DNA of 64,000 bases from Porpolomopsis calyptriformis. Its lineage: Eukaryota; Basidiomycota; Agaricomycetes; Agaricales; Hygrophoraceae. Position numbers and translations under genes: made by a program. Below the pieces are notes generated by a model. It had not been told where the DNA came from. It was given only the letters and a program-made list of their open reading frames with translations, and did no database searches. Below are positions 21,521 to 33,195 of the stretch, one piece after another; the stretch's first letter is position 1, and every line of letters starts with the position of its first letter. The DNA is taken from positions 186,001-250,000 of the forward strand of contig OX621168.1 of the NCBI GenBank assembly GCA_951640195.1, given 5' to 3'.

Positions 21521-24217
21521 GAGGCAACAAAGTTTTACATCAGAATTGAATAAGCGAACACGTGTTATTACCCGATTTGGAAATCAGGGTAACGTCCGCG
21601 TTTGGGCGAGATTGCCCGAGTCAGATCTCCTTTTAGGTAACGTTGACTGTCTTTCGACGCGAGGACCCATATCGAGGCAAGGTCAGGTTCCCCACAACCT
21701 ATTGTCTCCCAGATTTAGCTGCCGATGCTCCCCCATCCTCGGAAATGTTCAAGGTGGTTGTAACCTTCGGGCGGCAAAGTAGGTTGAGGGATATGTGTCC
21801 TTCCAGCGCCGCAAGCTCAACCGCACACCCAACATACGGCATCCCGAAGGCCAATGTATTAAAACATCACCGCTATTGCGTCTGTGTGAGCATGATGCAT
21901 GCTTGCGTCGTGGTTCACATACCGTTCGGTAGAATATCAGGTGTCCGTTGTGATCAACATCACCGTGAGATGAAATGGCAACTGCGCATACATCCTTGAT
22001 GACAAGGGTGGATGCCTATTATATTGACAAGCTCGGGGGGCCCCAAACCAATGCTTGGGCTCCGTAAAGTCAAGAATGATCACTTGGAGATTTTCTATTC
22101 ATGATTCCATTGTTCCATCAGCACTGTAATCAGGACATCAGCATGGGAGACATGATCAGATAACCTTTCGGGAACGGTAAAGTTTAAAAATAAGCACCCA
22201 GCGATTTTAACTTGCCTGTCCTCGGGGCAGGACTTTAATGGTGATTGGATTGGTCCGCCGAAGTGGATGGTGAGTGATTCGTAGTCCCCATGTGAAAATG
22301 CAGAATTCAGAATTCAGATAATGACCTGCCCCAAGGGTTTACACCAGCCAAAAAAAAAATAGTCGATCCGCGCAACGGCAAATTCGGTGAAGCTGGTTCC
22401 CGGTCACTAGACATACAGTATAGGCTCAACTCAAGGAGGACGAGAGTGTCTTCTGGAAGAACCTGGTATATTACGAGATAGGTCCACTTATTTTTTTCAA
22501 CGGCTCTTTGCACCTATTGTACCAAGCTCAGGGTATCACTATCGATGAGAAGATCAACTCACTTTAAACATGCATCTCGAATCCTGTGAGGTTTTGTGAA
22601 GAGCGCGTCACTTTGATAGTCCGTTAACAATACCATGTGATAACCTTTGACTCGCGTTCTGAAACGCCGCATACACAACGATGCAGATGAATGCGAGAAT
22701 GGATGATCCGGCCAGGCAGGAGGGACGAAGCATATAGAATGCAATCTTGAACTACGGCATGATAAAGGTCTGAGTCACGGGCAAAACATTCCAGGCCGCA
22801 ACGGCATGGAGGGCCAATCTTTAGCTGTCTTCTGATCATTGTTCGTTGTGCTCGCCACTATGACAGAGATTCCCAGACGCAACGTACATGCGTTCAGTTC
22901 TTCGAATGGCGTGGAAGCAGCTGGTGAGTCCCAGTCCACTCCGTATTTACCAAATGATGTCAGGATTCTTTCATCATGGGGACGTACCAATTCATTGGCT
23001 GAATCAACAAATATGTTCCCAGACCAGAGAACGGGCTCTTTACATGAAAATTCGAGAAAAATCAAGCCGTTGGTGGTTCGGCAGAGGATGAGCCTCAGCC
23101 TGGAAGTTACGTCATACGCAATGTGCCTCCTGGTAAAGTTCTCCACGCCCTTTAGTACCGACCGCTGATATGAATGCTACAGAGTCAGCTCAGACTATTG
23201 TGCGTCTTACCACCACGAGCAACAATTTACTCTCATCTGAAATTGCTGACGTGTCACTTAGGAAGCAAATTTCGTGACCTGAGTCAGAAACCACGGACGG
23301 ACGTTGCTGCAATACAGGTCAAATGGTTGCGGGTGGAGAATACACGGGATTGGAACCTGCCGCTATTTTCCCGCTCAGCCAGAAGGATAATATGAGTTAT
23401 CCGTCTGGCCGAGCGGGAAAATATCGGCAGCTTTGGTTGCATTCATACCGACTTCATCTCACCAGCTTAAAGTAAGCCCTTCATCGAGGATGATAACCGG
23501 GTTAGAGATGAACTCTGTCCAGCGAAGGTTCTTGTACTCCTCGACAGAACATTGCATGTTTGACGACTGCTCAATTGGATCCTGATGTGAGAATCTATTT
23601 GGTGCCTTGATCTACAGTGATAACCTTTCCGCAGGACAATTACCGCATTTATGACTTTCGTGGGTTACGATCCCAGCCATTCACCACACGGAAAGTATTC
23701 TCGCAACACTAATGAGCACCGGCGTTGTCTTCCCTCTGCGGGTCTTTTACGAGATCATTTTCGTCAGTGCGTCCTTCGACACGTCAAGGGTGTTGGAGAA
23801 AGCAATGATACTGAGAGGCGTTTTGACCCTAACATCGATCTTCATGCGGGCGGCTCCAACCTTACGATAGGTAACCGGTGGTCTTGTTGCTGCAACGCAA
23901 CTGTTCTTGGGGTTCCATGACCCTGGGTTTCAATTATATTGAATGCTTGCTCCATACCTACGAGTCCAGGCTTGGTATGCAGGCGACCGTGAGGCACAGT
24001 CGTTATGTATGTCACGGGGGCACAATTTAAGACCCTTTTGGTCAATGTGGCTTGTGCGGAAAGCTACATGAACGCTGACATGCGGGGATCCACAAGGCGA
24101 CACCAGCCTTACACACGATGCTTGTGACCACACTCGTGTATCCACTTCAGCAGCCATTCTCAGCCAATTTTGCAGGACGATGATGCAGAGCATATATACC
24201 CGACCTTCGGACGTCTT
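21521..24217. other. 2.7-kb gene-poor gap
   Basis: No supported gene. Candidate reading frames overlap on both strands (for example 22775-23146 minus, 123 codons, and 22839-23168 plus, 109 codons) but neither matches a family I recognise. The minus-strand frame continues into hydrophobic stretches in other frames near 22620-22760, so a decayed membrane-protein gene is possible but unproven. The gap holds the strong inverted repeat at 23358-23429. The right end contains the 3' flank of the MIOS gene. Confidence 0.4.
23358..23429. repeat. 33-bp near-perfect inverted repeat with 6-nt loop
   Basis: The left arm 23358-23390 and right arm 23397-23429 are reverse complements at 30 of 33 positions, separated by TATGAG. 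Each arm contains TTTTCCCGCTC (or its complement). Transcribed from either strand it would fold into a 72-nt hairpin. It lies in no gene that I can support. Possible natures are the precursor of a small RNA, the core of a decayed foldback element, or a cruciform-forming site. Confidence 0.9.
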
Positions 24218-27200
24218 TCACTCCTCATCTTCACAATGGCAATCGCAGCCGGCCACTGGGCATGTCGCATGCAATTGGAACCAATCCAACACATGAGAGG
24301 CATGACCCCCATGTCGACATCTCTGACAAGTGACTATATAGGCCTCGTCCATTTCTGAAGCAAATATCTCATTTAGTCATGTATTACTCGAAGCAGTGCT
24401 CAATAGACATACCTTGGAATGACGGGTGCGCAACCTTCGCTTGTTGTGTATCATCCGGGATGATAGACAATGTCATCAAGCAAATTGAACACCGGGGTAA
24501 ATCACGACCGCAATGAGGACAAGCCGTCTGCTGCATACACAGTAAGTCCAAGCCGACCAGAACACGGAGAGATAGAACATGCCGGGGCTTTCAGCACAGT
24601 GTCCGGACTCAGTGGGTTAATATTTTTGCTGCAGTAATTGCATCGGATAAGGACCTGCGGCAGTACGGAAACCGGGGTATCACCGAGCGCGACTTGTAGA
24701 ATACGTTCCCTTTCCATGTCAAAATTCACTCGATGGTAAAATAGTTTGAATCCATCCAACAGATCTCGGTACGCTTCCCGCCAACGTCCAACTCTTCGGT
24801 CTGAAGATCCCAGATAGGCAGACAGTATTGCCGCAGTCTGGACGTCACCGGTGCGGTCGACGTAACCCTGCAAGATATCCAGTCCCGATTTCGTCAATCC
24901 AGTAATGATGAGGGCCTCAATGTCTCCCCGAGCGCACCCTCTGTCCCTTGTCCGATGGAGGTATGACGAGAGCGCTTTATCGTCCAGAAATTGGAAAGCA
25001 ATAGCAAGACGTTCTTGGAGCGGTAAAGCTTCTTCGTCTAGAACATCCGACCAATCACCCGTGATCAGATGAGTTAGCATTACTCTGAAATATGGATCTT
25101 GGAGTCGAACGATTAAACGTTCGCAATGGTCGCGAAGCTCAGTGCTTGGCGGAAGGTTTTCAGATGCACGAGGGATTAAAGCAGCCAGTGTGCCTGACAT
25201 CATGTAATGCGATTCGTCTTGGATCTCATTTAGTGGGTAAAAATGCAGAGACACTTGTCGAAACGCACCTTGACTCCGGATCAGGATGTCTACGGCGTTA
25301 GCATACTGTTTGGTGAAGACCAGCCAACAGGTTGCTCGTGATTGATTACCCTCCTTTTCCCATCTATCGTCGATTACGGGTCAGAGTGTTTTAGCAACGT
25401 GTTGGCGCTTCCACGAACCTTTTGATTGTATTCGTGAAATCATCATTCTTGAGAGGCCAACCACAGAGCAACAACGCAACCCGTCTCGCTTCGATCTTAG
25501 CCGTCGATACGACAGGTTTCCAGATTGATTTATCATCACCTTGTTGAGCCGCCAAATCAGTCAAAGCCGCCTGGAAATTCGAGTGAGGATCATCTTCGGG
25601 ATAGCGACTTAGCCATGAGTCGTGGTGGGTGGGGAAAAAGTCTGAATCATCGTAGTTTCTCTGGATAACAGACGAAGTGATTTCGATCTGCGGGGTTTCT
25701 AAAGGTTGAAAACCTTCCCATATCCCGATAAGGCCTTGATAAGAAAAATCATAGCCATCTAGCCTGGCCGTCGGCGAGAACACGAATTCGCCACAATCTA
25801 AATTCAACGACAAGTGAGTAAAATCCTTCAAGAGGGTGAAAACATACGAGTTATCCAGTCCCACAGCGATGACAATGCCCGAGTGGTGTCACTAGATATG
25901 CCGGAATCATCTTGCATGATAGCTAAACTGTTCCGACGCTAGAAATGGTTTAGAATTGAGTTCTCTTCGGCGGTCAGCGCTGACAAGGACAATAGCGTAC
26001 TTTACCCAGTCCGTATCCTCGAATGACTCGGCGTCTCATGAGAATGGATATGTCGTCTTCGACAATATGAGAAATGGGTTTAAAGATGTTTTTTCTAGCA
26101 CGTATCTCGTTTTTCTCGTTCTGACGACCCCGTCTTTTAGGACTCTCAGTATTCGCACGAGAAACATCGGGATCGAGGTTTGAGAGGATGTTACCGGCCG
26201 TCTCACTTCCTGGTTGTTCGACATGATGGTATGTTTTAGTTTTGCCCAGCCGAACTGATGCTTGATTCGGTAGGGCTGTTGAGCTGGTACCCGTGGCTGG
26301 AAAACCATTTTCGTCCCCGCGTCCAGGAGTTGGAGCCGATGGAGGTTTCCTTGGCTTGTTTCGGCCACGGTTACGGCCAGGGTGAAACGCTTCAATTTCC
26401 GGACCTACGGTCGCATCCCAAGGCGTCGCGGAGGGCTCAACCTCGTGGAACCCCCGGACGATTCTGAAAGCCTGTCCAGCACTCAGAGCGAGATCGCCAC
26501 GAGCGCTCCATGCGGTTTGCTTTGGGGTGTCGTATATCGCATGAACTTCTAGATCACCATGATTGTCTGCCACCACAATCTTAGACGCTAATGGGTGTGG
26601 CTGAACACCGGGGACAAGCGCAAAGGATGTAAGGGAACGGTGGAATTTTTTCGCTAATGAAACTGAGTGAAAAAAATATGACTAAAAAAACGGGAACGTA
26701 CTTTTACGCGTATCGCGGAGGATGAGATTATAGCCAAAGTTTTGAGAATCCGAGTCCTTAGAGGAGAAAGTGGATAGTGTTTCACTAGAACCTGCAGCCC
26801 ATGGCAAATTGGCCCAAGACATCCTCGAAAATTTGCTCGATTGAGACGGCTCTCTAGAACGCTCCGCGTTCGAAGGTCCTTGGGCCCACATAAGGTCCCA
26901 AAATCGCACGTGGGTAGAATCTTTCTCCAATGTAGCCAGCACGCCTCTTCTAGTACTAGAAAATTCAACTGCAGAGTATGTTGGAGTTGAGCCTGGGCGC
27001 AACCCAGCACCGTCGGCGGTGGCGTCCTTCTCGGTGAATGTCAATAAAGCATGCGTCAACCTTCGGGTGTCCCAGATGGTTACGACACCATCACCAAAAG
27101 AAGCGATTCTATGTGGATCGAATGGGTCGGTGGAAATCCCGATCACTTTGGAGGCTGCATTGATTACAGACGGCACCGGGCTGCGAAGATCGAAAAGACG

Positions 27201-27908
27201 AAGCCAACGGTATGAAATTCCGGCCAGAAGAAGATGTGTACATTGCGGGAGGAATGTGAGAGATGAAACAACCTCCGTGAGGGCATGTTGCTGGAGAACT
27301 CGATGATCGGTTCGAGCGGGCGTGTCTCCGCGAGGTAGCTGAGGTTGGAGGCGGGGTATTGGCGTGGTGTCTACACCTGCAGCAGACGATGGTGAAGGCG
27401 AAATAGAAAAGGTGGACAACGAAGACTGGATGTCCCATATCATTAAACTACCGTCTCCTCTGACTTTGTCGAGACCCACGGCAAGATAGTTGGGATCGGT
27501 GGTACAGAAAGCGAGAGCATTACATGAACGTGAATTGCGAACGGTGAGAGACACTGTAGGTCCGCTGGAGAGCACATTGTTCCGACCAGAAACCTTGGTT
27601 GCTTCAATGCGTAGGAGGTCTACCTTTCCGTTGCTGAAACCTACAGCGATAAGGTCATTAAACGTCGGTTCTGGAGACCATGCAAAGCACTACCAAGTAC
27701 AATAATGTTAGAACAGAAAGTGAGGGCAAGCGCTCTGAGAACTTGCTTTCATATGCTGCAAGTCGTGCCGCGAAGCTACGATTTGAATTGCGGGATGGCG
27801 TTGTGTATGTTCATACAACGTAATTTGAGAACCTCCACCAAGCACGAACTTGTTTTCCTGACGGGGATGCCAGAGTAAATGTCTTTCAAGCTGACCAGGA
27901 GTTGTCAT
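24218..27908 (-). CDS. WD-repeat protein MIOS/Sea4 (SEACAT/GATOR2 subunit)
   Basis: MIOS (Sea4 in budding yeast) is a scaffold of GATOR2, which relays amino-acid status to TORC1 at the vacuole. The start at 27908 gives MTTPGQLERHLLWHPRQENK, matching the family start. The beta-propeller includes FAWSPEPTFNDLIAVGFSNG, NYLAVGLDKVRGDGSLMIWD, YRWLRLFDLRSP and HRIASFGDGVVTIWDTR. An alpha-solenoid follows, with ARRVALLLCGWPL and SGTLAALIPRASE. The C-terminal zinc module has CNYC, then ACPHCGRDLPRCSICLM, CQRCRHGGHASHVLDWF and CPVAGCDCHC, ending at 24218. The intron after QHMK starts with GC (GCAAGT) rather than GT. The middle of the protein, around 26000-26500, is a poorly conserved basic linker. Confidence 0.92.
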
Positions 27909-28265
27909 ATTGCATCTGTGACTAATTATTATGTAAGCATTAACCCCCTCTTCGATCTTCGACGGCACGGACAGCACCAAGGGACGCGTCCTGCTCTATT
28001 TATGACGGGCGATCCCCCGTGGGCTGAATGCTTCGTGTGTCATCATGAGCATCGCAATTTTCTGTATGTGCGGCGGTGCACTATACATTTGACACTGCTT
28101 TCAAAATCAAATACGGGGGGGGTCCCGTGATCAGAAAATGCAGTCCATCTCACTCGCGTACTTATATGGGATCAAGCCCTCAATCCCGCTCACGAACCTC
28201 TTTCTCCCAGTGACGCTCTCGCGCTCCCTCCAATACTTGCACTGGTAACTTTCGTGGTTCTATCG
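27909..28265. promoter_or_regulatory. Divergent promoter region
   Basis: This 357-bp interval separates the start codons of the MIOS gene (minus) and the single-pass membrane protein gene (plus). It includes TACTTATATGG near 28159, a possible TATA-like element for the plus gene. An upstream start for the plus gene in another frame cannot be excluded. Confidence 0.4.
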
Positions 28266-29463
28266 ATGACTACAACATCCATCGCGCCTAAATCGGCGCC
28301 TCCGATTGAAGGTTTCCCAGTGGGCAATTCTTCCCTTGGTTTTGATGTCATTATGCCGTTATCGATTTCTCAATGCGAGCCAGTTCTCATTTGGTACAAC
28401 ATCACTATTCCACAACCCGTCGTTCTCGACTTCTGGTTCCCTTCAGCAGTATCGGACCCCAGCACTGATTGGATCGTCCAATTTTCGCTCCCGGCCGGCG
28501 CGGGATACTTAGATTGGATTTGTAACATACCTACTGGTGTCGGCTTCTTTGCATCTGTGCCATCCGGAAATCCACTACAGTATTATGTTGTCCTACCCGG
28601 ATCATCAACTTGCTTGGGCGACCTTACAGCAGCCTATTCTGGTATATCTTACAACACGACTGTGTTTTCGCTATTCTCTGAACAGACTGTCATTAACCCT
28701 TTAACTGTTACGGGATTTTCACCTATGTGTGTTTGTTTACTTTGTTACTCTTCCTCTTGCCCTGAGGCTCAACGTTCGTTAGCGTGACGCAAACCACTCC
28801 CATGGGTCCCTTCTCGACCATCACTGTCAAGTACTACATCCTTTGACTCCAATGAGAGATGCTAATTTTATTGCTTTCAATAGCCCGATCAGCGCATCGA
28901 CAACATCATCTACTTCCTCCTCCTCCTCAATACCCGTTGGCACACCAACTTCCCCGCCATCGTCTTCTGGATTGTCCTCCCCTCAACCGACCAGTTTAGG
29001 TGGACCCCAAATTGCTGGTGTGGTCATAGGCACACTCGTTGTTTTTTTAATAATATGCGCTGGTCTATTCTACTGGCATAGACTATCCGGCCAGACCCAA
29101 AAAGAGGATCCGGCTCCACAGACAACGTCGGCTTCACCGCCAGGACTAGTTGGAGTTTCCATCCCTTTATTACATGTTCCACCGACCGCTGACCAACTGG
29201 ATCCACTCGCTGGATCCTCCAATGTCCCTGTCAATGTAATAACACACTCGACATCAACTGTTCAAACGCCAACGTCATCACACCATCCATCTATCCATGA
29301 AATTCGGGAAAATCTCATAGCCGTTCCCGACGCCGTCTCTCGTTCGACTCCAACGGATGGACTAGGGGTCTGGGACACTGATGTCAACAATCTACCAGTC
29401 TTAGACCCTTTTCAAACGGAAGACGAAGGCACAACGTCTTTATCGCTAGCGTCTGCCGTCTGA
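28266..29463 (+). CDS. Single-pass membrane protein with extracellular domain and Ser/Thr stalk
   Basis: I do not recognise a named family. The layout is one seen repeatedly in Agaricomycetes: a beta-rich ectodomain, a Ser/Thr/Pro stalk, one membrane helix and a low-complexity cytosolic tail. The ectodomain has SISQCEPVLIWYN and later Cys in WICNIP and SSTCLG. Two introns join through a short middle exon coding IVTQTTPMGPFSTITVN. The stalk (SASTTSSTSSSSSIPVG) leads to the helix AGVVIGTLVVFLIICAGLF followed by basic residues. The first in-frame ATG is at 28266 (MTTTSIAPK). The frame is open upstream with a hydrophobic stretch (LPPILALVTFVVL), suggesting that a signal-peptide start may lie in an unrecognised upstream exon. 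A surface sensor or adhesion role is only a guess. Confidence 0.7.
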
Positions 29464-30221
29464 AACTTTCGTGGGACTCTCTGGTACACCATATTCAAGA
29501 TGTGTCAGATCGAGTCAAGTGGGTCAATGGTGCAATGCGTGGTCCAAACCAGGTGTTCCGCATTTGATTCCGTAACAATCACTATTTTTTTAATCTCGGT
29601 TTATATGTTTGGGTGTACCGATGTATTTCGCTAACGATTCGATTGCTTGCTGTAGGATTTCACCGCGATTGGTAAGTTTAGTCCCTTGGCATGCTCATGT
29701 ATGCACATTAGCTAATGAATACTATACCCTCAGGGTATAATCGCGGTTTATGATGTGATCAAACTTTGAAATTATTTGTCCTGCTATTCTGGCACACTTA
29801 TGAATTTTCTTGTATTGTTCACCTCGGATCGGCGCTTGTATGTGTTCTCCGGTTTCCAACTTGTATCATCGATAATTGATAACGTCCTTCGAAAAAGTTG
29901 GCAGTAGGTTTTCCCCACGAGAATCTACGATGCTGATCAGACATAATATGTTCTTGAGCAATTCCTTATAGCAATGGGAAGGCTGGCGGAGGATTGGTGA
30001 AGGGAGACACCGCCCTCCGGCTTCATCCCATTGTCCTCTCGTACTGGTTAGTCTATTGAATCCCAATGAGTCACCGGCCGTTTTATTAACACCTGTGAAA
30101 TCGGAGGTGCTTAATGTCTCGAAACGGTACTAATCAATACCCCGCCTTTCGAACGCCAACAAGATGATCAAAGTGTTCAGCAGAATGTATCCAGCATACG
30201 CTGAACAGTTTGGCTAGTGAA
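29464..30221. other. Convergent intergenic region, no gene seen
   Basis: This 758-bp stretch lies between two 3' ends. Only short open frames occur. The left half is AT-rich and suits 3' UTRs. Confidence 0.5.
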
Positions 30222-31210
30222 TCACGATGTGGACCCTGACTGTGCGGCAACAATATTCTCTGCACGGGCCCACATATCTTGAAGCCCTCTCAGTCCACCA
30301 AGCCAGTCCCGCAAGTGATCTCCTTCACGCATAAACGTCACCCGAGGATCTGCGAAATTCTCGCTCACGAGATCGAGTGTGGCGCGGGAGACGTAGTCAT
30401 TGTGCGCCAGAATAGCCAACACTTTCAATGAAGGCGGGAGCGAATGGAGGTCGCTCAAATTGGCAAACCTCGCGTCGCCTTTGAAACTCAGGGCGAGGTG
30501 TGTCAAACGAGGAAGGCGGCTACACCACGATGGTGACCACGTCGTCCAGATGTTGTGATCAGTGATAATCTCGAGATGGGTGACACTGGCGAACAGAGCT
30601 TGATTGAAGTCGGGTTCTGTTATCGGTCGCACAGGCACGATGATTGAAAGCCTCTGGAGACGGCAGATATCATCCATCGGAGGGAGCAAAGACGAGGACG
30701 AGACCGAGCAAGTGAGGTTGATAACACCGGTGCATATGGACAATATGCGTGCTGCTTCCTCTCCTTTGACGACATTGGTCAGGACGAGGGTCTTAACATG
30801 CGTAGCGAAGAAGCTCGCTGGCCTGGACCCGAGGGTACGCAAGAACTGGTGGACCTCTCCCAGCCGAGAACGTCCTAGAATGACCGTTTCGTATATGAAC
30901 GGTTCAATCCTGCACGTTGGCATTGATTAGAAGAGATAGGATGGGGGGCGGGGGGCAGAAACAACACAGGTGCTGACCAGATGAGAGCACGATGTGCCAC
31001 TAGCACGAGCCTCAGGGCACATTCTGGGTATGCTCGGGCAGCAATTTCGAATATTTCTCGTTCAAGTTCTGGGGGAAGGATGGGGTAGACGAATTTTGGG
31101 ACGCATACGGTGTTGAAGATGGAACGGAACAGATTCATTACCACGATGTTTCGATGGGGCCATGACTCGTCGAAAACATTGTTGGGATATGGATACGGTA
31201 CATAATGCAT
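30222..31210 (-). CDS. F-box-like/LRR-type protein
   Basis: This is a member of the large Agaricomycete set of F-box-like proteins, presumed SCF substrate receptors. The start at 31210 gives MHYVPYPYPNN. The F-box-like core is FVYPILPPELEREIFEIAA, with the following helix in ALRLVLVAHRALIW. One intron of about 65 nt follows; the next exon starts IEPFIYETVILG. The rest is an irregular leucine-rich repeat region (LSICTGVINLTC, FASVTHLEI, LPRLTHLALSF, LPPSLKVLAIL), ending QSGSTS-stop at 30222. The F-box is degenerate, and substrate and function are unknown. The exon structure is intact, unlike the related locus at 51703. Confidence 0.75.
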
Positions 31211-31479
31211 GTGCGAGGCGTGTTCTCGAAGCTTTCACCGATCATCCTTGCACGCGTATGCGTAAACACTGTTCAACATCGTGAAGCCCCCTACCTAAAA
31301 GGGTTTATCATGCCGTGAATGTTCGATCAACTAATGAAGAGATCGTCCGCTACAGTATAACGTGGACAGGCGCGTTCTTGAGAATAGAATGTTCTGTGGC
31401 TCTCGCGGTAAATATTCGCCGAGACTACTTTCCGCATCCGGTAGTACCTGATGCGATCTCTAAACTCCATAGTCCATCT

Positions 31480-33108
31480 TTATGTTGCGTCCGCAGTAGT
31501 GGTTTCCAATGAGTCATTCGGGGAGGGGTCATTGTTACGGGCATAACCTTCCGGTATGCCAATATAACCAGCGGCCCGCACGGCACCAGGGAACAGTAGT
31601 GTAGGATCACTACGAGAAGGCCGCACAAAAACCTTGTACGCTTCTCGGGATAATCCATCAGAAAAGACGACAGTGGAATCTTCCATGGATGCTCTCTGGA
31701 TGGTGGGAGAATGGTGTGTGGGTAGCGCAACATTTTCGGTAGGCAGGCTGTCCGGTCGTTCCAAAGAATGTTCTGAAGCACTGTAAAGAAGTGGGGGGCG
31801 ATGAGAAGGAGGAGCGTCATTCTCGACAGGGAGGCGAAAATTCCTCGAACGTGGTTGGGAGTCTTCGCTTGCGTAACGGGAAACATCAGAAGCTGGCTAT
31901 TAACAAAGACATCATTTGGTGAACGTGGCAAAGAGAGCGAAAGAGATGCGTACGTATTGGGTGGTTGGTGAATATTGAGGTGATGAAGGTGATGTTGGGC
32001 TGAAGGCGCTGTTATCGGAAGTCTGTCTCGAATGGTGAGCAAACACCATCCCTCGCGAGTGTGGATTGGGATGAGCCGTTTCGTAACCTTCTCCTTCACC
32101 ACCCCAGCCCTCTTCCGGATATCTCGTCATCGACAAGGAATATTCCTGTGGTGGTGCAGTAAACTGGCGACCTGGGTCACCATCCCTGAAAGAAGCAGTA
32201 GTACCATGATGTGTGGGATAGCTGATCGTCTGCCGGTCGAAGTCAAGATCTTCATCAATCCGAAATCCTGCCCCCGGAACCGTCGGGATAACCTGCACAG
32301 GTTTCCTTTTTAGAGGGTTCCAGATGCTAGCCTGTGATACGTTCGTCCAAATCCGGTCCAGGAAGCTACCGAGAGAGTCGAGAGGCGCTGATGATTGGCC
32401 AGGTAGATCATTGGGTAAAGAGTTGAGGCGTACATGACCACGACGAGGTGGGTCATATGAGGGAGAAATCCAGAAGTCGGAAAACGGCGCGACGGATACA
32501 ACTGCTACGGGTTGTCGTTTGAAAGGATTCCAATCTTGTATGTTATCCCACAACGACACCCAACGACTACGTGCGTCGCGTGAGGCAGCATTTGAGGCAG
32601 TACGAGGTGCTAGAGTACGGGAATCGGGATGGCCGTCGTACAACGAAGACATAGACGGACTGTGGGCGTGGTAGTTCTCAGGAGGAGGCTCGACCGTCTC
32701 GAATTCATTCAAATTCTCCAATTCGTCGATTGACCAGGAAGGAACTCTGTCACCTGGGCGCACATGCTGCACATGGGTTTGGAGACTGAAAAAAGGGCGT
32801 GTGCTTCTTGGGACCTCTATCCATGGATGGTGGCGGGTCTTCCTTCGCCAGTGAAGGAAGATTGCAATGAGCAAACCGACTATTATGATCAGACTTATGA
32901 TGAGGATGGCTAGTTGCCAACGTTGAGCGGCTAGAAGAGCTGGAATCAGCTTGATTAGTAGGACGGGAACAACTGGCATACTGCTTGGTGCCCTAGCGAC
33001 ATTTTCCGATCGTCTGACCGTCGATCTAACGGGTGCCAGCTGAAGAAATGGTCGGGAGTCACTATTTGCGGACAGATTCAGAAAGTCAGGAGGGAAGGAG
33101 AATTTCAT
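31480..33108 (-). CDS. Single-pass membrane protein with an internal WNPxKRxPV repeat
   Basis: Not a recognised family. The likely start is MKFSFPPDFLNL at 33108; the frame is open to 33228, but an earlier start would overlap the divergent acyltransferase. A single membrane helix (LAILIISLIIIVGLLIAIFLH) is followed by basic RRKTRHH, predicting a short lumenal or extracellular N-terminus and a long cytosolic tail. The tail holds two copies of a motif: WDNIQDWNPFKRQPVAVVSV and, after it, a similar stretch with IWNPLKRKPVQVIPTV. The rest is rich in Ser, Pro, His and Tyr. One intron joins to PASDVSRYASEDSQPRSRN, and the protein ends ETTTADAT-stop at 31480. The gene starts only 87 bp from the divergent acyltransferase gene. 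Confidence 0.65.
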
Positions 33109-33195
33109 CACATAGATCGCAACCCGTGCGGAATGGAGGGTTCGAGCGTAAAGCAGAACCAGTCGGAGAAGGAAGCCAGAGCTGGGGCAGTGAGC

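Noticed and set aside
30033..30046. On the minus strand the word AGTACGAGAGGAC matches the sarcin-ricin loop of large-subunit rRNA, suggesting an rRNA or mitochondrial insertion.
   Set aside because: Sequence on both sides does not resemble nuclear 25S, bacterial 23S or mitochondrial LSU rRNA, so the match is taken as chance.
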